From: Chitinophagaceae bacterium
GTDB lineage: Bacteria > Bacteroidota > Bacteroidia > Chitinophagales > Chitinophagaceae
Direction of reading: 5' to 3'
Assembly: GCA_016720825.1 (NCBI GenBank)
Contig: JADKJV010000001.1
Coordinates: 62,001-126,000, forward strand
Length of the DNA stretch: 64,000 nt
A program made the position numbers and the translations under genes. Numbering within the stretch: the stretch's first letter is position 1; each line of letters starts with the position of its first letter. The notes beneath the pieces were generated by a model, which saw nothing but the letters and a program-made list of their open reading frames with translations, did not search any database and was not told where the DNA came from. Below, in pieces: positions 7,139 to 15,972 of the stretch.

Positions 7139-8496
7139 GTAATGAAATCAACAGGCTAACCTACAGGGCTTCTGACCGGGCCACCAAAGCAATGCTTACA
7201 CTGGCTTTGGGTTACCTGCTTTTTGGTTTATGCCTCGGTACCATTGGTGGCTTCCAGTATATCCTGCCTGATTTCCTGAAAAAAGAACTGGCTTTCCAGA
7301 AAACAAGGCCCTTGCATGTATACCTCGTTATTGCCTGGATCTTCACCTGCGCACAGGCAGCGATTTATTACTACCTCCCCCGTGTGGCCGGACGACCGGT
7401 GTTTTGGATAAAAGGGATGTGGCTGCATGTGTTCTTGCAAGGTGTCACTTCTCTGATAATAGTTACCTGCTTTTTTATGGGCCGCTTCGGCGGCAGGGAA
7501 TACCTCGAATTCCCACCCTGGCTCGGAGGCTTTATCCTGCTTTCCTGGATTCCGTTTGCTGTCAACTTCTGGTTCACGATCAAACCGAATTATAAAACAG
7601 CGCCCGTTTACATCTGGATGTGGTCAACCGGTATCCTGTTTTTCTTTATTACCATGTCTGAATCCTATTTGTGGATCTTTGATTACTTCAAAACCAATAT
7701 TGTCAGGGATGTAACTGTACAATGGAAAGCACTGGGCTCCATGGTGGGCAGTTGGAACATGCTGGTTTACGGAACCGGTATTTATGTGATGGAAAAAATC
7801 AGCGGAGATACCAAAACCGCCAAATCAACAACCGCTTTCTTTTTTTATTTCCTGGGCTTCACCAATCTTATGTTCAACTGGGGCCACCACACGTATATCG
7901 TGCCGGCAGCACCGTGGGTAAAAATGACAGCATACATCATCAGCATGACTGAACTGCTGATTCTTGTGCGGATTATTTACCTGTTTAAAAAAACCGTTTC
8001 CGAAGCACAGAAAAATTTCCACTCCATTCCGTGGCGGTTGCTGAGTTTCGCTGATTTCTGGATCCTGTTAAACCTGGCATTTGCGATTTTCCTGTCTGTA
8101 CCCGCCTGGAACCTGTACACCCACGGCACCCATTTTACTGTAGCACACGCCATGGGTGCCACTATCGGTATCAATACTATGCTGTTGCTCACTTCTGTAT
8201 TCTATATCATACAGGAAGAACAACCCGACTGGTTCTCACAAAACAAAGGACTGATCAGGTCGGGCATCTGGATTTCCAACATCAGCCTGCTGGCATTCTG
8301 GATTTCACTGATCGGGAGCGGTATGGTACGGCTCAGCAGTAAGCTGAACAATGAACTGTTTGCAGAAATGATGGAAAAAAGCCTGCCGTGGTTTAAGCTT
8401 TTTGCCTGGAGCGGGACTGTCATTGTAGTGGGGTTATTCCTGCTCATCATTCCTGCGATGAAAGCCCTTGTAAAAAGAAAACCGGTTACTGTATAA
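7135..8496 (+). CDS. norB: NorB-like haem-copper oxidase superfamily subunit I, noncanonical ligands
   Basis: 453 residues with about 12 membrane helices, sequence-related to NorB (reduction of 2 NO to N2O). Recognisable are the TM2 haem ligand H61 (RPLHVYLVIAW), the His pair H251-H252 (NWGHHTYIV) and the TM10 haem ligand H338 (THGTHFTVAHAMGATIG). Two expected features are absent. The TM6 region (LGSMVGSWNMLVYGTG, about 200-215) has no His or Glu where cNOR has the FeB ligands in HLWVE. The low-spin haem ligand of the HxH motif is Met (H338-A-M340). It is therefore either a divergent NO reductase, of the kind represented by the eNOR, sNOR, gNOR and nNOR families, or another quinol or cytochrome oxidoreductase. 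The NorC neighbour and FNR box favour NO reduction. Confidence 0.8.
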   Translation: MSNEINRLTYRASDRATKAMLTLALGYLLFGLCLGTIGGFQYILPDFLKKELAFQKTRPLHVYLVIAWIFTCAQAAIYYYLPRVAGRPVFWIKGMWLHVFLQGVTSLIIVTCFFMGRFGGREYLEFPPWLGGFILLSWIPFAVNFWFTIKPNYKTAPVYIWMWSTGILFFFITMSESYLWIFDYFKTNIVRDVTVQWKALGSMVGSWNMLVYGTGIYVMEKISGDTKTAKSTTAFFFYFLGFTNLMFNWGHHTYIVPAAPWVKMTAYIISMTELLILVRIIYLFKKTVSEAQKNFHSIPWRLLSFADFWILLNLAFAIFLSVPAWNLYTHGTHFTVAHAMGATIGINTMLLLTSVFYIIQEEQPDWFSQNKGLIRSGIWISNISLLAFWISLIGSGMVRLSSKLNNELFAEMMEKSLPWFKLFAWSGTVIVVGLFLLIIPAMKALVKRKPVTV

Positions 8497-8507
8497 TCAG
8501 CAACCGG
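8482..8507. terminator. Weak hairpin between norB and the RR-CRP gene
   Basis: CCGGTT (8482-8487) and AACCGG (8502-8507) pair across the norB stop codon. No long T-run follows, so termination here is uncertain. It is the only structure in the 35-bp convergent gap. Confidence 0.3.
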
Positions 8508-8531
8508 CTTCCGTTCAATTCTATTTTAATA

Positions 8532-9593
8532 TCAGTATAAAAGATTCTTCAGCTTCTCCAGGCTGGTAATACTGATTTTGCCTTCTTTAATTTCGATCAG
8601 CTTCTCAGATTTGAAATCACTCAGTGTACGGATCAGCGATTCAGTGGCTGTACCGATGTAATGCGCGATATCTTCCCTTGAAATCTCGATGGTTTTGTTT
8701 TCACCCGTGGCATTAAACTTACCATGGATATCCAGCAGCGCGCGGGCCACCCTTTTACGGAGTGAACTGTACGCCAGGTTCATCAGCCTGTCTTCCTTCT
8801 CTTTCACATTTTGTGTGATGATGCGGATGAATTTGGATGCAACCGTAATATCACGGTCAAGCAATTCCTGGAAATCATCACGGGGAATCTGTACGATTTC
8901 TGATTCTTCCAGCGCGATGGCTGTATCATCGTAATTTTTTTCTTCGATCAGCGGGGGATAACCCAGGAAATCACCATCACTGTAGAGGTCGGTGATATAT
9001 TCTTTTCCGTCTTCATGGGTTTTGAATGCCTTCACTTTACCCTTCACTACATAATACAGGAAACGGGGTCTCTTCCCTTCAGAATAAATCGCCTGTTTCT
9101 TAGTATACATTTCGCTGTTATAGTCATTCAGGTCGAAATGCATCATACCGCTGGCGCGGAGGTCATTGGCCAGTTCACTCAGGCCCTTGCCTGTAGCCAT
9201 ATATTTTTTATGAAGCACATCATATTTACGCAGCCTTGATTCGATGGCATTCATCAGTTCCACTTCTTCAAACGGCTTGGTGATATAATCATCGGCACCC
9301 ATTTCCATACCCTTGCGGAGATCTGTACGCTCTGCCTTGGCTGTCAGGAAAATAAGTGGAATGCTTTCTGTTTCAGGGTTTTTGCGAAGAAGGTGGAGTA
9401 CGCCGTATCCATCCAGCTCAGGCATCATAATATCACAAACAATCAGGTCCGGCTTATCGGCAAGCGCCATTTCAACGCCACGCTTTCCATTTTCAGCGGT
9501 GGAGGTTTTATACCCCCCCAGGGTCAATATCTCCGCTATATTTTCTCTAATTTCAGAATGATCATCAATGATCAGAATGGTCCTGTTGTTCAT
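8532..9593 (-). CDS. Response regulator-CRP/FNR hybrid transcription factor
   Basis: 353 residues from ATG 9593 (MNNRTILIIDDH); a longer frame upstream lacks homology. Residues 5-120 are a receiver domain with D10-D11, phospho-acceptor D54, T84 and K106. Residues 150-245 form a cyclic-nucleotide-binding-type barrel, and 265-340 a CRP-type winged helix. The recognition helix TATESLIRTLSDF (315-327) keeps Glu318 and Arg322, equivalent to the FNR/CRP residues that read the GA of TTGAT/TGTGA. The only Cys is C53, so no FNR-type Fe-S cluster is possible; input probably comes by phosphorylation. The PAS histidine kinase at 18.6-20.1 kb is the likely partner. Its own promoter carries TTGAT-TTTG-ATCAG, which suggests autoregulation. 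Confidence 0.88.
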   Translation of the reverse strand: MNNRTILIIDDHSEIRENIAEILTLGGYKTSTAENGKRGVEMALADKPDLIVCDIMMPELDGYGVLHLLRKNPETESIPLIFLTAKAERTDLRKGMEMGADDYITKPFEEVELMNAIESRLRKYDVLHKKYMATGKGLSELANDLRASGMMHFDLNDYNSEMYTKKQAIYSEGKRPRFLYYVVKGKVKAFKTHEDGKEYITDLYSDGDFLGYPPLIEEKNYDDTAIALEESEIVQIPRDDFQELLDRDITVASKFIRIITQNVKEKEDRLMNLAYSSLRKRVARALLDIHGKFNATGENKTIEISREDIAHYIGTATESLIRTLSDFKSEKLIEIKEGKISITSLEKLKNLLY

Positions 9594-9641
9594 CAAAAAA
9601 ACTTTAGGTGAGCAAAACTGCAAATTTAGGTTAAGTCGCGC

Positions 9642-9655
9642 CTGATCAAAATCAA
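9642..9655 (-). promoter_or_regulatory. FNR-type box between the RR-CRP gene and the copper ATPase gene
   Basis: On the minus strand TTGAT-TTTG-ATCAG, 9 of 10 positions of the FNR consensus. It ends 48 bp before the RR-CRP ATG and is 72 bp upstream of the divergent P-type ATPase, so it could control both. Confidence 0.7.
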
Positions 9656-9727
9656 TTTTCTGGGTGAAGTTACTCAAAGCCCGGCAATACCCATCCGGTT
9701 ACTTTAGTAGATTAAAAAAAAACCAGG

Positions 9728-12124
9728 ATGGCCTCCAAAGCTGCCGTAACAACAAAAATAAGCTGTTATCACTGCGGTGAACCCTACCTGAACGGAAAAA
9801 TCAACCTGGATACGAAACAATTTTGCTGTGAAGGCTGCAAAATGGTTTACCAGATCATCAATGAAAACGGGCTTTGCGAATACTATAACCTGAATCAAAA
9901 CCCGGGATTCAATAACCGGATACCTGTCCGCCCTGATAAATTCAGTTTCCTCGACGACGAATCCATTGCGGCCCGACTCATTACTTTCAAAGACGAAAAA
10001 CAGGTGCATGCTACTTTTTACCTGCCGCAGATGCACTGCAGTTCCTGCTTATACCTGCTTGAAAACCTGCACCGGCTGGAGCCTGGTGTGATCTCCTGTA
10101 AAGTGAATTTCACCCGTCGCGAAGCTGATATTATTTTTTCAACTAATGAATCATCTGTCCGCAAAGTAGCCGAAGCTTTGACCAGTGTTGGCTACGAACC
10201 CTGGATCAGCATGAGTGATTTGAAAGAAAAACGGCCGGGTATCAGCAAAAAAATGATTTACCAGCTGGGTATTGCCGGTTTTTGCTTTGGCAATGTGATG
10301 CTCATGAGTTTTCCCGAATACCTGGGCATTGATGCCAGCGAAACCGGGTTAAGATCCATGTTCCGGTGGACCAATTTCGCATTGGCTATTCCCGTTTTTT
10401 TATATTCTGCCCTTCCCTTTTACGAGTCATCCTGGAAAAGCCTCAAACATAAATTCCTGAATATAGACGCACCGATTGCGCTGGCCATTATTATCACTTT
10501 TGTCCGCAGTGCTGTGGAGGTGATTTCGGGAACCGGTGGCGGGTATTTCGACAGTATGACCGGCATTGTATTTTTCATGCTGGCAGGCCGTATCCTGCAG
10601 GATAAAACATACAGGCAATTATCTTTTGAGAGAGATTACACTTCCTATTTCCCGGTAGCCGTTTCCGTGATGAAAGAAGGCAAGGAAGTACCAACCGTAC
10701 TGCCTACTTTGAAACCCGGAGATACAATCCTGATCCATAATGAAGAACTGATACCTGCTGATGGAATACTCAGTCGCGGCAAGGCTTTTATTGATTACAG
10801 TTTTGTGACCGGTGAATCAATTCCCGTTGCCAAAGAAGTAGGGGAACTTGTATATGCCGGTGGCAGGCAAACAGGCGGTAACATTGAAATCCTGACAGTG
10901 AAAGAAGTGGCCCAGAGTTATCTCACCAAACTGTGGAATAAAGATACTTTCAGGGAAAATGAAGAGCCCAAACCCACTTCATTCGTGCACCTGCTCAGCC
11001 GTTATTTCACCTTCATTGTTTTTGGCATTGCGCTGGCAACCGGCATCTACTGGCAGGTGAATAACCCGTCACATTTATGGCCGGCCGTCACTGCCATCTT
11101 TATCATTGCGTGCCCTTGTGCACTTTTATTATCAAACACTTTTACAAACGGGAACATCCTGCAGATCCTTGGACGGAACCGGTTATATCTGCGGAATGCT
11201 GAGACGATTGAGAATATTGCCAAAGTATCCCATATCGTATTCGATAAAACCGGAACACTCACCCAATCCACCGAGCAGGATATCGCTTATGAAGGCGAAC
11301 CCCTGGATGAAAGACAACTGGAAATGGTGGCTGCTTTGGCTGGCTCTTCCAGTCACCCGCTGAGCCGGACGCTTTTCAAAAACCTGGGAATTACCAGTGA
11401 CCTGGAAATCCTTCATTTCAAAGAAACCCGCGGGGCCGGACTTGAAGCCATGATCGGGGAGGATATTATCCGGATTGGCTCACCTGCATTTTTAGGCGGA
11501 GACATTGAAAATGAAGCAGGTACAAGGGTCGGGGTGAGTATCAACAACAAAATTTACGGGTATTACAAATACAGTAATCACTACCGCACAGATATTGACC
11601 TCCTGTTACAGCAGTTACAAAAGACCCACAGGTTATCCGTGATTTCAGGGGATAATGCTGCTGAACATGAAAATCTCCGCAGGCTGCTGGGCAATGATGC
11701 CCGCCTGCTTTTTAAACAGCAACCAGAAGATAAGCTTAACTATATCAGGAACTTACAAAGAACCGGCGAAAAAGTAATGATGATCGGAGACGGTCTGAAT
11801 GATGCCGGTGCCCTGAAACAAAGCGATGCCGGTGTGGCTGTGGCCGAACAAACCAACAATTTCACTCCTTCCAGCGACGCCATAATTGGCGCCGAGAGCC
11901 TGCCCCGGCTTCATGCATTTATCAAAATCTGCCGGGCGAACCGTAACATAGTGATTGCCAGCTTTATACTGTCAATTGTCTACAATCTGATTGGCTTGTA
12001 TTTCGCAGTCCAGGGCACTTTATCGCCCCTGATTGCAGCGATCCTGATGCCCAGCAGCTCGCTGAGTATCCTGCTGATCAGTTTTGGAGGCAGCAATTGG
12101 CTGGCCAGGTGGATGCGGCTCTGA
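9728..12124 (+). CDS. ccoI: CcoI/FixI-type copper-translocating P-type ATPase
   Basis: 798 residues. It moves copper across the inner membrane for assembly of the cbb3 oxidase CuB site. N-terminal Cys motifs (CYHCGEP and FCCEGCK, residues 13-37) precede an HMA-like domain with MHCSSC near residue 101. Then come membrane helices, the actuator motif TGES (near 364), the channel motif CPCAL (near 463), the phosphorylation motif DKTGT (near 508), SSSHPL (nucleotide binding) and the hinge GDGLND near 692. Eight transmembrane helices are expected. It starts 51 bp from the end of an extended regulator frame, divergent from the RR-CRP gene, and leads into the cco genes in the usual order. Confidence 0.93.
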   Translation: MASKAAVTTKISCYHCGEPYLNGKINLDTKQFCCEGCKMVYQIINENGLCEYYNLNQNPGFNNRIPVRPDKFSFLDDESIAARLITFKDEKQVHATFYLPQMHCSSCLYLLENLHRLEPGVISCKVNFTRREADIIFSTNESSVRKVAEALTSVGYEPWISMSDLKEKRPGISKKMIYQLGIAGFCFGNVMLMSFPEYLGIDASETGLRSMFRWTNFALAIPVFLYSALPFYESSWKSLKHKFLNIDAPIALAIIITFVRSAVEVISGTGGGYFDSMTGIVFFMLAGRILQDKTYRQLSFERDYTSYFPVAVSVMKEGKEVPTVLPTLKPGDTILIHNEELIPADGILSRGKAFIDYSFVTGESIPVAKEVGELVYAGGRQTGGNIEILTVKEVAQSYLTKLWNKDTFRENEEPKPTSFVHLLSRYFTFIVFGIALATGIYWQVNNPSHLWPAVTAIFIIACPCALLLSNTFTNGNILQILGRNRLYLRNAETIENIAKVSHIVFDKTGTLTQSTEQDIAYEGEPLDERQLEMVAALAGSSSHPLSRTLFKNLGITSDLEILHFKETRGAGLEAMIGEDIIRIGSPAFLGGDIENEAGTRVGVSINNKIYGYYKYSNHYRTDIDLLLQQLQKTHRLSVISGDNAAEHENLRRLLGNDARLLFKQQPEDKLNYIRNLQRTGEKVMMIGDGLNDAGALKQSDAGVAVAEQTNNFTPSSDAIIGAESLPRLHAFIKICRANRNIVIASFILSIVYNLIGLYFAVQGTLSPLIAAILMPSSSLSILLISFGGSNWLARWMRL

Positions 12125-12155
12125 AAATGCCCCCGTTTTTTATTCATTCACCGGG

Positions 12156-12169
12156 TTGACTAAAATCAT
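12156..12169 (+). promoter_or_regulatory. FNR-type box upstream of ccoS
   Basis: TTGAC-TAAA-ATCAT, 8 of 10 positions of TTGAT-N4-ATCAA, ending 69 bp before the ccoS ATG, like the hsp20 box. Confidence 0.5.
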
Positions 12170-12238
12170 TTGCCCGGCTGATAGTCATTACCATTCCCGT
12201 TTGGGCCTCCGGTTATTTTTACCCCTAATTATGTTAGT

Positions 12239-12409
12239 ATGAGTGTGATCGTAATCCTTCTCATAGCAAGTATTTCTGTTGCGGGCCTTTTTTTATTCGC
12301 CTTTATCTGGGGAGTAAAATCAGGTCAGTTTGAAGATGATTTCTCTCCTGCTTCCCGCATTTTATTTGAAGACAAACCCGCCGCCCAGGTAACGGGCAAT
12401 ATTGAATAA
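12239..12409 (+). CDS. ccoS: CcoS, cbb3 oxidase maturation protein
   Basis: 56 residues starting MSVIVILLIASISVAG, a single N-terminal membrane helix followed by GVKSGQFEDDFSPASRILFED. The GQFxD...P..R.LF.D pattern is typical of CcoS, which is needed for cofactor insertion into the cbb3 oxidase. ATG 12239-12241, TAA 12407-12409. It lies between the copper ATPase and ccoNO; its stop overlaps a possible TTG start of ccoNO at 12402. Confidence 0.9.
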   Translation: MSVIVILLIASISVAGLFLFAFIWGVKSGQFEDDFSPASRILFEDKPAAQVTGNIE

Positions 12410-12431
12410 AACCAAACAAACATCACAACGT

Positions 12432-14585
12432 ATGCAAGCTGAAAAATTCTATTATGACAACAGGATCGTTCGTGCATTCGGCATCGCCACGGTAGTTTTC
12501 GGTATCGTGGGCATGATTGTGGGACTTTGGGCTGCTATCCAGATTTATTTCCCGGAGAGCAGTTTAAATCTTCCCTACACAACATTTGGCCGACTTCGCC
12601 CCCTGCACACCAATGCGATCATTTTCGCTTTCGTGGGTAACGGATCCTTTGCCGGTATCTATTATTCCCTGCAGCGACTTTGCAAAACCCGTATGTACAG
12701 CGATAAGCTGAGCTGGATCCATTTCTGGGGCTGGCAGCTGATTATCGTTGCTGCTGCTATTTCACTTCCTTTGGGTCTCACAAACGGCGCAGAATACGCC
12801 GAGTTGATTTGGCCCATCGACATTGCAATCGCACTGATCTGGGTTGTATTCGGTATTAACATGTTCGGTACCATTTTAGTCCGCAGGGAAAAACACCTCT
12901 ACGTGGCTATCTGGTTTTATATCGCCACATGGATTACCGTAGCACTGCTGCATATCGTTCGTTCAATAGAACTTCCTTACTCTGCTACCGGCAGTTACAG
13001 CTGGTTTGCCGGTGTACAGGATGCACTCGTACAATGGTGGTATGGTCACAATGCGGTGGCCTTCTTCCTTACAACACCTGTACTGGGTTTGATGTATTAC
13101 TTCCTGCCTAAAGCGGCTAATCGTCCGGTATATTCATACCGCCTGTCTATTATCCACTTCTGGGCTTTGATCTTTATTTATATCTGGGCTGGTCCTCACC
13201 ACTTGTTATATACTGCGCTGCCCGACTGGGCACAATCACTGGGTGTGGTATTCTCCATCATGCTGATCGCTCCGAGCTGGGGTGGTATGCTGAATGGTTT
13301 ATTCACCTTACGTGGTGCGTGGGATAAAGTACGTGAAGATCCTGTTCTGAAATTCATGGTTGTGGCTATTACCTGTTATGGTATGTCCACTTTCGAAGGC
13401 CCCATGCTGAGCCTGAAAAACGTGAATGCGATTTCACACTTTACTGACTGGACCATTGCACACGTGCACATTGGTGGTCTGGGCTGGAATGGCTTCCTCG
13501 CTTTCGCGATTTTATACTACATGGTTCCCAAAATGTGGGGTACTAACCTGTATTCAAAGAAACTGGCTACAAACCACTTCTGGCTGGGTACTATCGGTAT
13601 CATCATCTATGCAGTACCGATGTACTGGGCAGGTTTTGAACAGAGCCTTTCATGGAAAGCATTTACTCCGGAAGGCCAGTTGAAATTCACATTCCTGTCA
13701 ACAGTTACCAGCATTAAGCCTTTCTATATCATGCGCAGTATCGGTGGTGCATTATACCTCACTGGTGCGCTGATCATGGCATATAATCTTATCAAAACCG
13801 TGAAGCAGGGTAAATTCATTCCCGACGAAGCAGCTGAAGCCGCTCCGCTCGTGAAAGAACACAGTGCCAAAAAAGAATACTGGCACCGTATCCTGGAAAG
13901 AAAACCTGTGACGATGCTGGTTGCCAGCCTGATCCTGGTTTCTATCGGTGGTCTGATTGAAATTATTCCCACCTACCTGGTTAAAAACAATATTCCCACA
14001 ATCGCCAGTGTGAAACCTTACACGCCGCTTGAATTACAGGGACGCGATATCTATGTGCGTGAAGGCTGTTATACCTGTCACTCGCAAATGGTTCGTCCGT
14101 TCAGGGATGAAGTAAAACGTTATGCACCTAATCCCGGTGATGGCGGATATTCAAAAGCCGGAGAGTTTGTGTACGATCACCCGTTCCAGTGGGGCAGTAA
14201 ACGTACCGGACCCGATCTGGCCCGTGAAGGTGGCAAACAGCGCGATTCATGGCATTATGCGCACTTCTATGATCCAAGAGCGATGTCGCCCGGTTCACTG
14301 ATGCCGCGTTATATCTGGCTGCTGGAAGACAAACTGGATATCAGCACCACCGCTGCCAAGATCAATGCAATGCGCAAACTGGGTGTACCATATCCTGACG
14401 GATATGAAAAAACGGCGAATGCTGATTTGAAAAAACAGGCTGAAGAAATTGTTGCAAACCTGAAAGCAGATAAGATCGACTCACCTGCTGATGTAGAAGT
14501 GATCGCGGTGATTGCTTACCTGCAGCGTTTGGGCAAGGATATCAAACTGGAATTAGCTAAAAATCCTGCAGCAACCAATCAGTAA
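12432..14585 (+). CDS. ccoN: Fused CcoN-CcoO subunit of cbb3-type cytochrome oxidase
   Basis: 717 residues from ATG 12432 (MQAEKFYYDN); TTG 12402 would add ten residues. Residues 1 to about 480 are CcoN, the catalytic subunit with 12 helices. They include the haem b ligand region RPLHTNAIIFAF, a WWYGHNAV CuB motif, a GPHHLLY His pair and THVHIGG-like 'AHVHIGGLGWNG'. A linker and helix lead into a CcoO part with one haem site, CYTCHSQM, at 546-550, and GSLMPRYIWLL giving the Met ligand. The natural fusion of N and O is common in Bacteroidota. It reduces O2 with high affinity and pumps protons. Confidence 0.95.
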   Translation: MQAEKFYYDNRIVRAFGIATVVFGIVGMIVGLWAAIQIYFPESSLNLPYTTFGRLRPLHTNAIIFAFVGNGSFAGIYYSLQRLCKTRMYSDKLSWIHFWGWQLIIVAAAISLPLGLTNGAEYAELIWPIDIAIALIWVVFGINMFGTILVRREKHLYVAIWFYIATWITVALLHIVRSIELPYSATGSYSWFAGVQDALVQWWYGHNAVAFFLTTPVLGLMYYFLPKAANRPVYSYRLSIIHFWALIFIYIWAGPHHLLYTALPDWAQSLGVVFSIMLIAPSWGGMLNGLFTLRGAWDKVREDPVLKFMVVAITCYGMSTFEGPMLSLKNVNAISHFTDWTIAHVHIGGLGWNGFLAFAILYYMVPKMWGTNLYSKKLATNHFWLGTIGIIIYAVPMYWAGFEQSLSWKAFTPEGQLKFTFLSTVTSIKPFYIMRSIGGALYLTGALIMAYNLIKTVKQGKFIPDEAAEAAPLVKEHSAKKEYWHRILERKPVTMLVASLILVSIGGLIEIIPTYLVKNNIPTIASVKPYTPLELQGRDIYVREGCYTCHSQMVRPFRDEVKRYAPNPGDGGYSKAGEFVYDHPFQWGSKRTGPDLAREGGKQRDSWHYAHFYDPRAMSPGSLMPRYIWLLEDKLDISTTAAKINAMRKLGVPYPDGYEKTANADLKKQAEEIVANLKADKIDSPADVEVIAVIAYLQRLGKDIKLELAKNPAATNQ

Positions 14586-14590
14586 GCGCT

Positions 14591-14752
14591 ATGAAATTTA
14601 TAAACTATATAGAGAAAATCGCCGGTATCGATGTTTACGGATTGCTTTCACTGATTATTTTTTTCACAGTGTTCGCCGTAGCTGTTATCAGCGCTTTCTC
14701 TGCCAAGAAACAAACCCTGCGGGAGATCAACCAGCTCCCGCTTGACAACTGA
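14591..14752 (+). CDS. ccoQ: CcoQ-like small subunit
   Basis: 53 residues: MKFINYIEKIAGIDVYG, a single membrane helix (LLSLIIFFTVFAVAVISAF) and a short polar tail. Position directly between ccoNO (5 bp gap) and ccoP (28 bp gap) identifies it as the CcoQ-type subunit or a functional equivalent that stabilises the complex. Sequence similarity alone would be weak at this length. Confidence 0.75.
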   Translation: MKFINYIEKIAGIDVYGLLSLIIFFTVFAVAVISAFSAKKQTLREINQLPLDN

Positions 14753-14780
14753 GAATTATTAAACTTTTAATGCTTCATCT

Positions 14781-15965
14781 ATGGGCAAGTCGATAAAATA
14801 TATAATGGCACTGATGACAGGACTCCTGTTATTCGCCGGTCAACCTGTGTATGCAGCCGGTCCTCCTGCTCCATCAGCATTCAGTAATCCCCTGGCAGTA
14901 ACCATGGTGGTGCTGATGATTATCCTGCTGGTGATCATTGGCATCCTGGCCAATATCCTGCTGGGCACTGCTGATTTCAACCTGAGAAAAAGAAGGAACA
15001 AGAATCTTAAACCCGGGCTTACCGCTGCATTCATGCTGCTGTGCCTGTTTATCGCCCCCAGTGTATTTGCACAGGGAGGTACAGCAACTACCACTGCGCC
15101 GGTTGCTGAAAAATCCATTGGCGGTATGGATTCTTCCACTTTCTATATCATGGCCACCATCCTGTTCCTGGAATTATTTGTGATCATCGCTTTGCTGATC
15201 AACATTAAATTCCTGCTGAAAACAGAGAAGGAAAAAATAAGCGCTGCTGAACCTGCAGCTGAAAAGAAACCTTCATTCAACTGGTGGGATAAATTCAATA
15301 AACTCCGGCCAATCAATGAAGAAGCAGATCTCGATCTCGGTCACGACTACGATGGTATCCGCGAGCTTGACAACAGGCTTCCGCCATGGTGGTTATATGG
15401 ATTCTATCTGTGTATCGTGTTTGCGGGTATTTACCTTTGGCGTTACCATGTTTCCCATACAGCACCACTGAGCGGAGAAGAATACTCTCGTTCAGTAACC
15501 CTGGGTGACCAGCGTGTGGCGCAGTATCTGAAAGAGAAAGGTGACAACGTGGATGAAAATACGGTGGTTGCATCTGCAGATCCTAAAGACCTGGAAGCCG
15601 GTAAAGCAATTTTCACTAACCCTGCAAACTGTCCGACCTGTCATGGGGCTGACGGTAGTGGCTGGGTTAACGGTAATCCCGGTGTAGGTGCCAACCTGAC
15701 TGATAATTATTACATCTATGGTGGCGATATCAAATCACTTTTCAAAACCATTAAGTACGGTACTGCACGCGGTATGAAAAGCTGGAAAGATGACCTGAGT
15801 GCCCGTCAAATGGCACAGGTGGCCAGTTATGTAAGAACTTTAAGAGGAACAAATCCTCCCAAAGGCAAGGACCATGAGCCCGATGCCAAATTATATGTAG
15901 AAGAGACCGGCAAGTCAACAGCCGGCGCGGACACCACTGCAAAGAAGGATACCGTGATAAAGTGA
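14781..15965 (+). CDS. ccoP: CcoP-like cytochrome c subunit of cbb3 oxidase
   Basis: 394 residues. The N-terminus has a signal-like helix, a second helix around 40-62, another hydrophobic segment ending APSVFAQ and a helix near 125-147. The conserved CcoP segment with 'DLGHDYDGIRELDNRLPPWW' follows and then a helix (LYGFYLCIVFAGIYLW). The periplasmic part has one haem site, CPTCH, at 284-288, with a likely Met ligand in TARGMKSW. Proteobacterial CcoP has two haems, but one is usual in Bacteroidota. It brings electrons to CcoNO. Confidence 0.9.
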   Translation: MGKSIKYIMALMTGLLLFAGQPVYAAGPPAPSAFSNPLAVTMVVLMIILLVIIGILANILLGTADFNLRKRRNKNLKPGLTAAFMLLCLFIAPSVFAQGGTATTTAPVAEKSIGGMDSSTFYIMATILFLELFVIIALLINIKFLLKTEKEKISAAEPAAEKKPSFNWWDKFNKLRPINEEADLDLGHDYDGIRELDNRLPPWWLYGFYLCIVFAGIYLWRYHVSHTAPLSGEEYSRSVTLGDQRVAQYLKEKGDNVDENTVVASADPKDLEAGKAIFTNPANCPTCHGADGSGWVNGNPGVGANLTDNYYIYGGDIKSLFKTIKYGTARGMKSWKDDLSARQMAQVASYVRTLRGTNPPKGKDHEPDAKLYVEETGKSTAGADTTAKKDTVIK

Positions 15966-15972
15966 CGCTACT

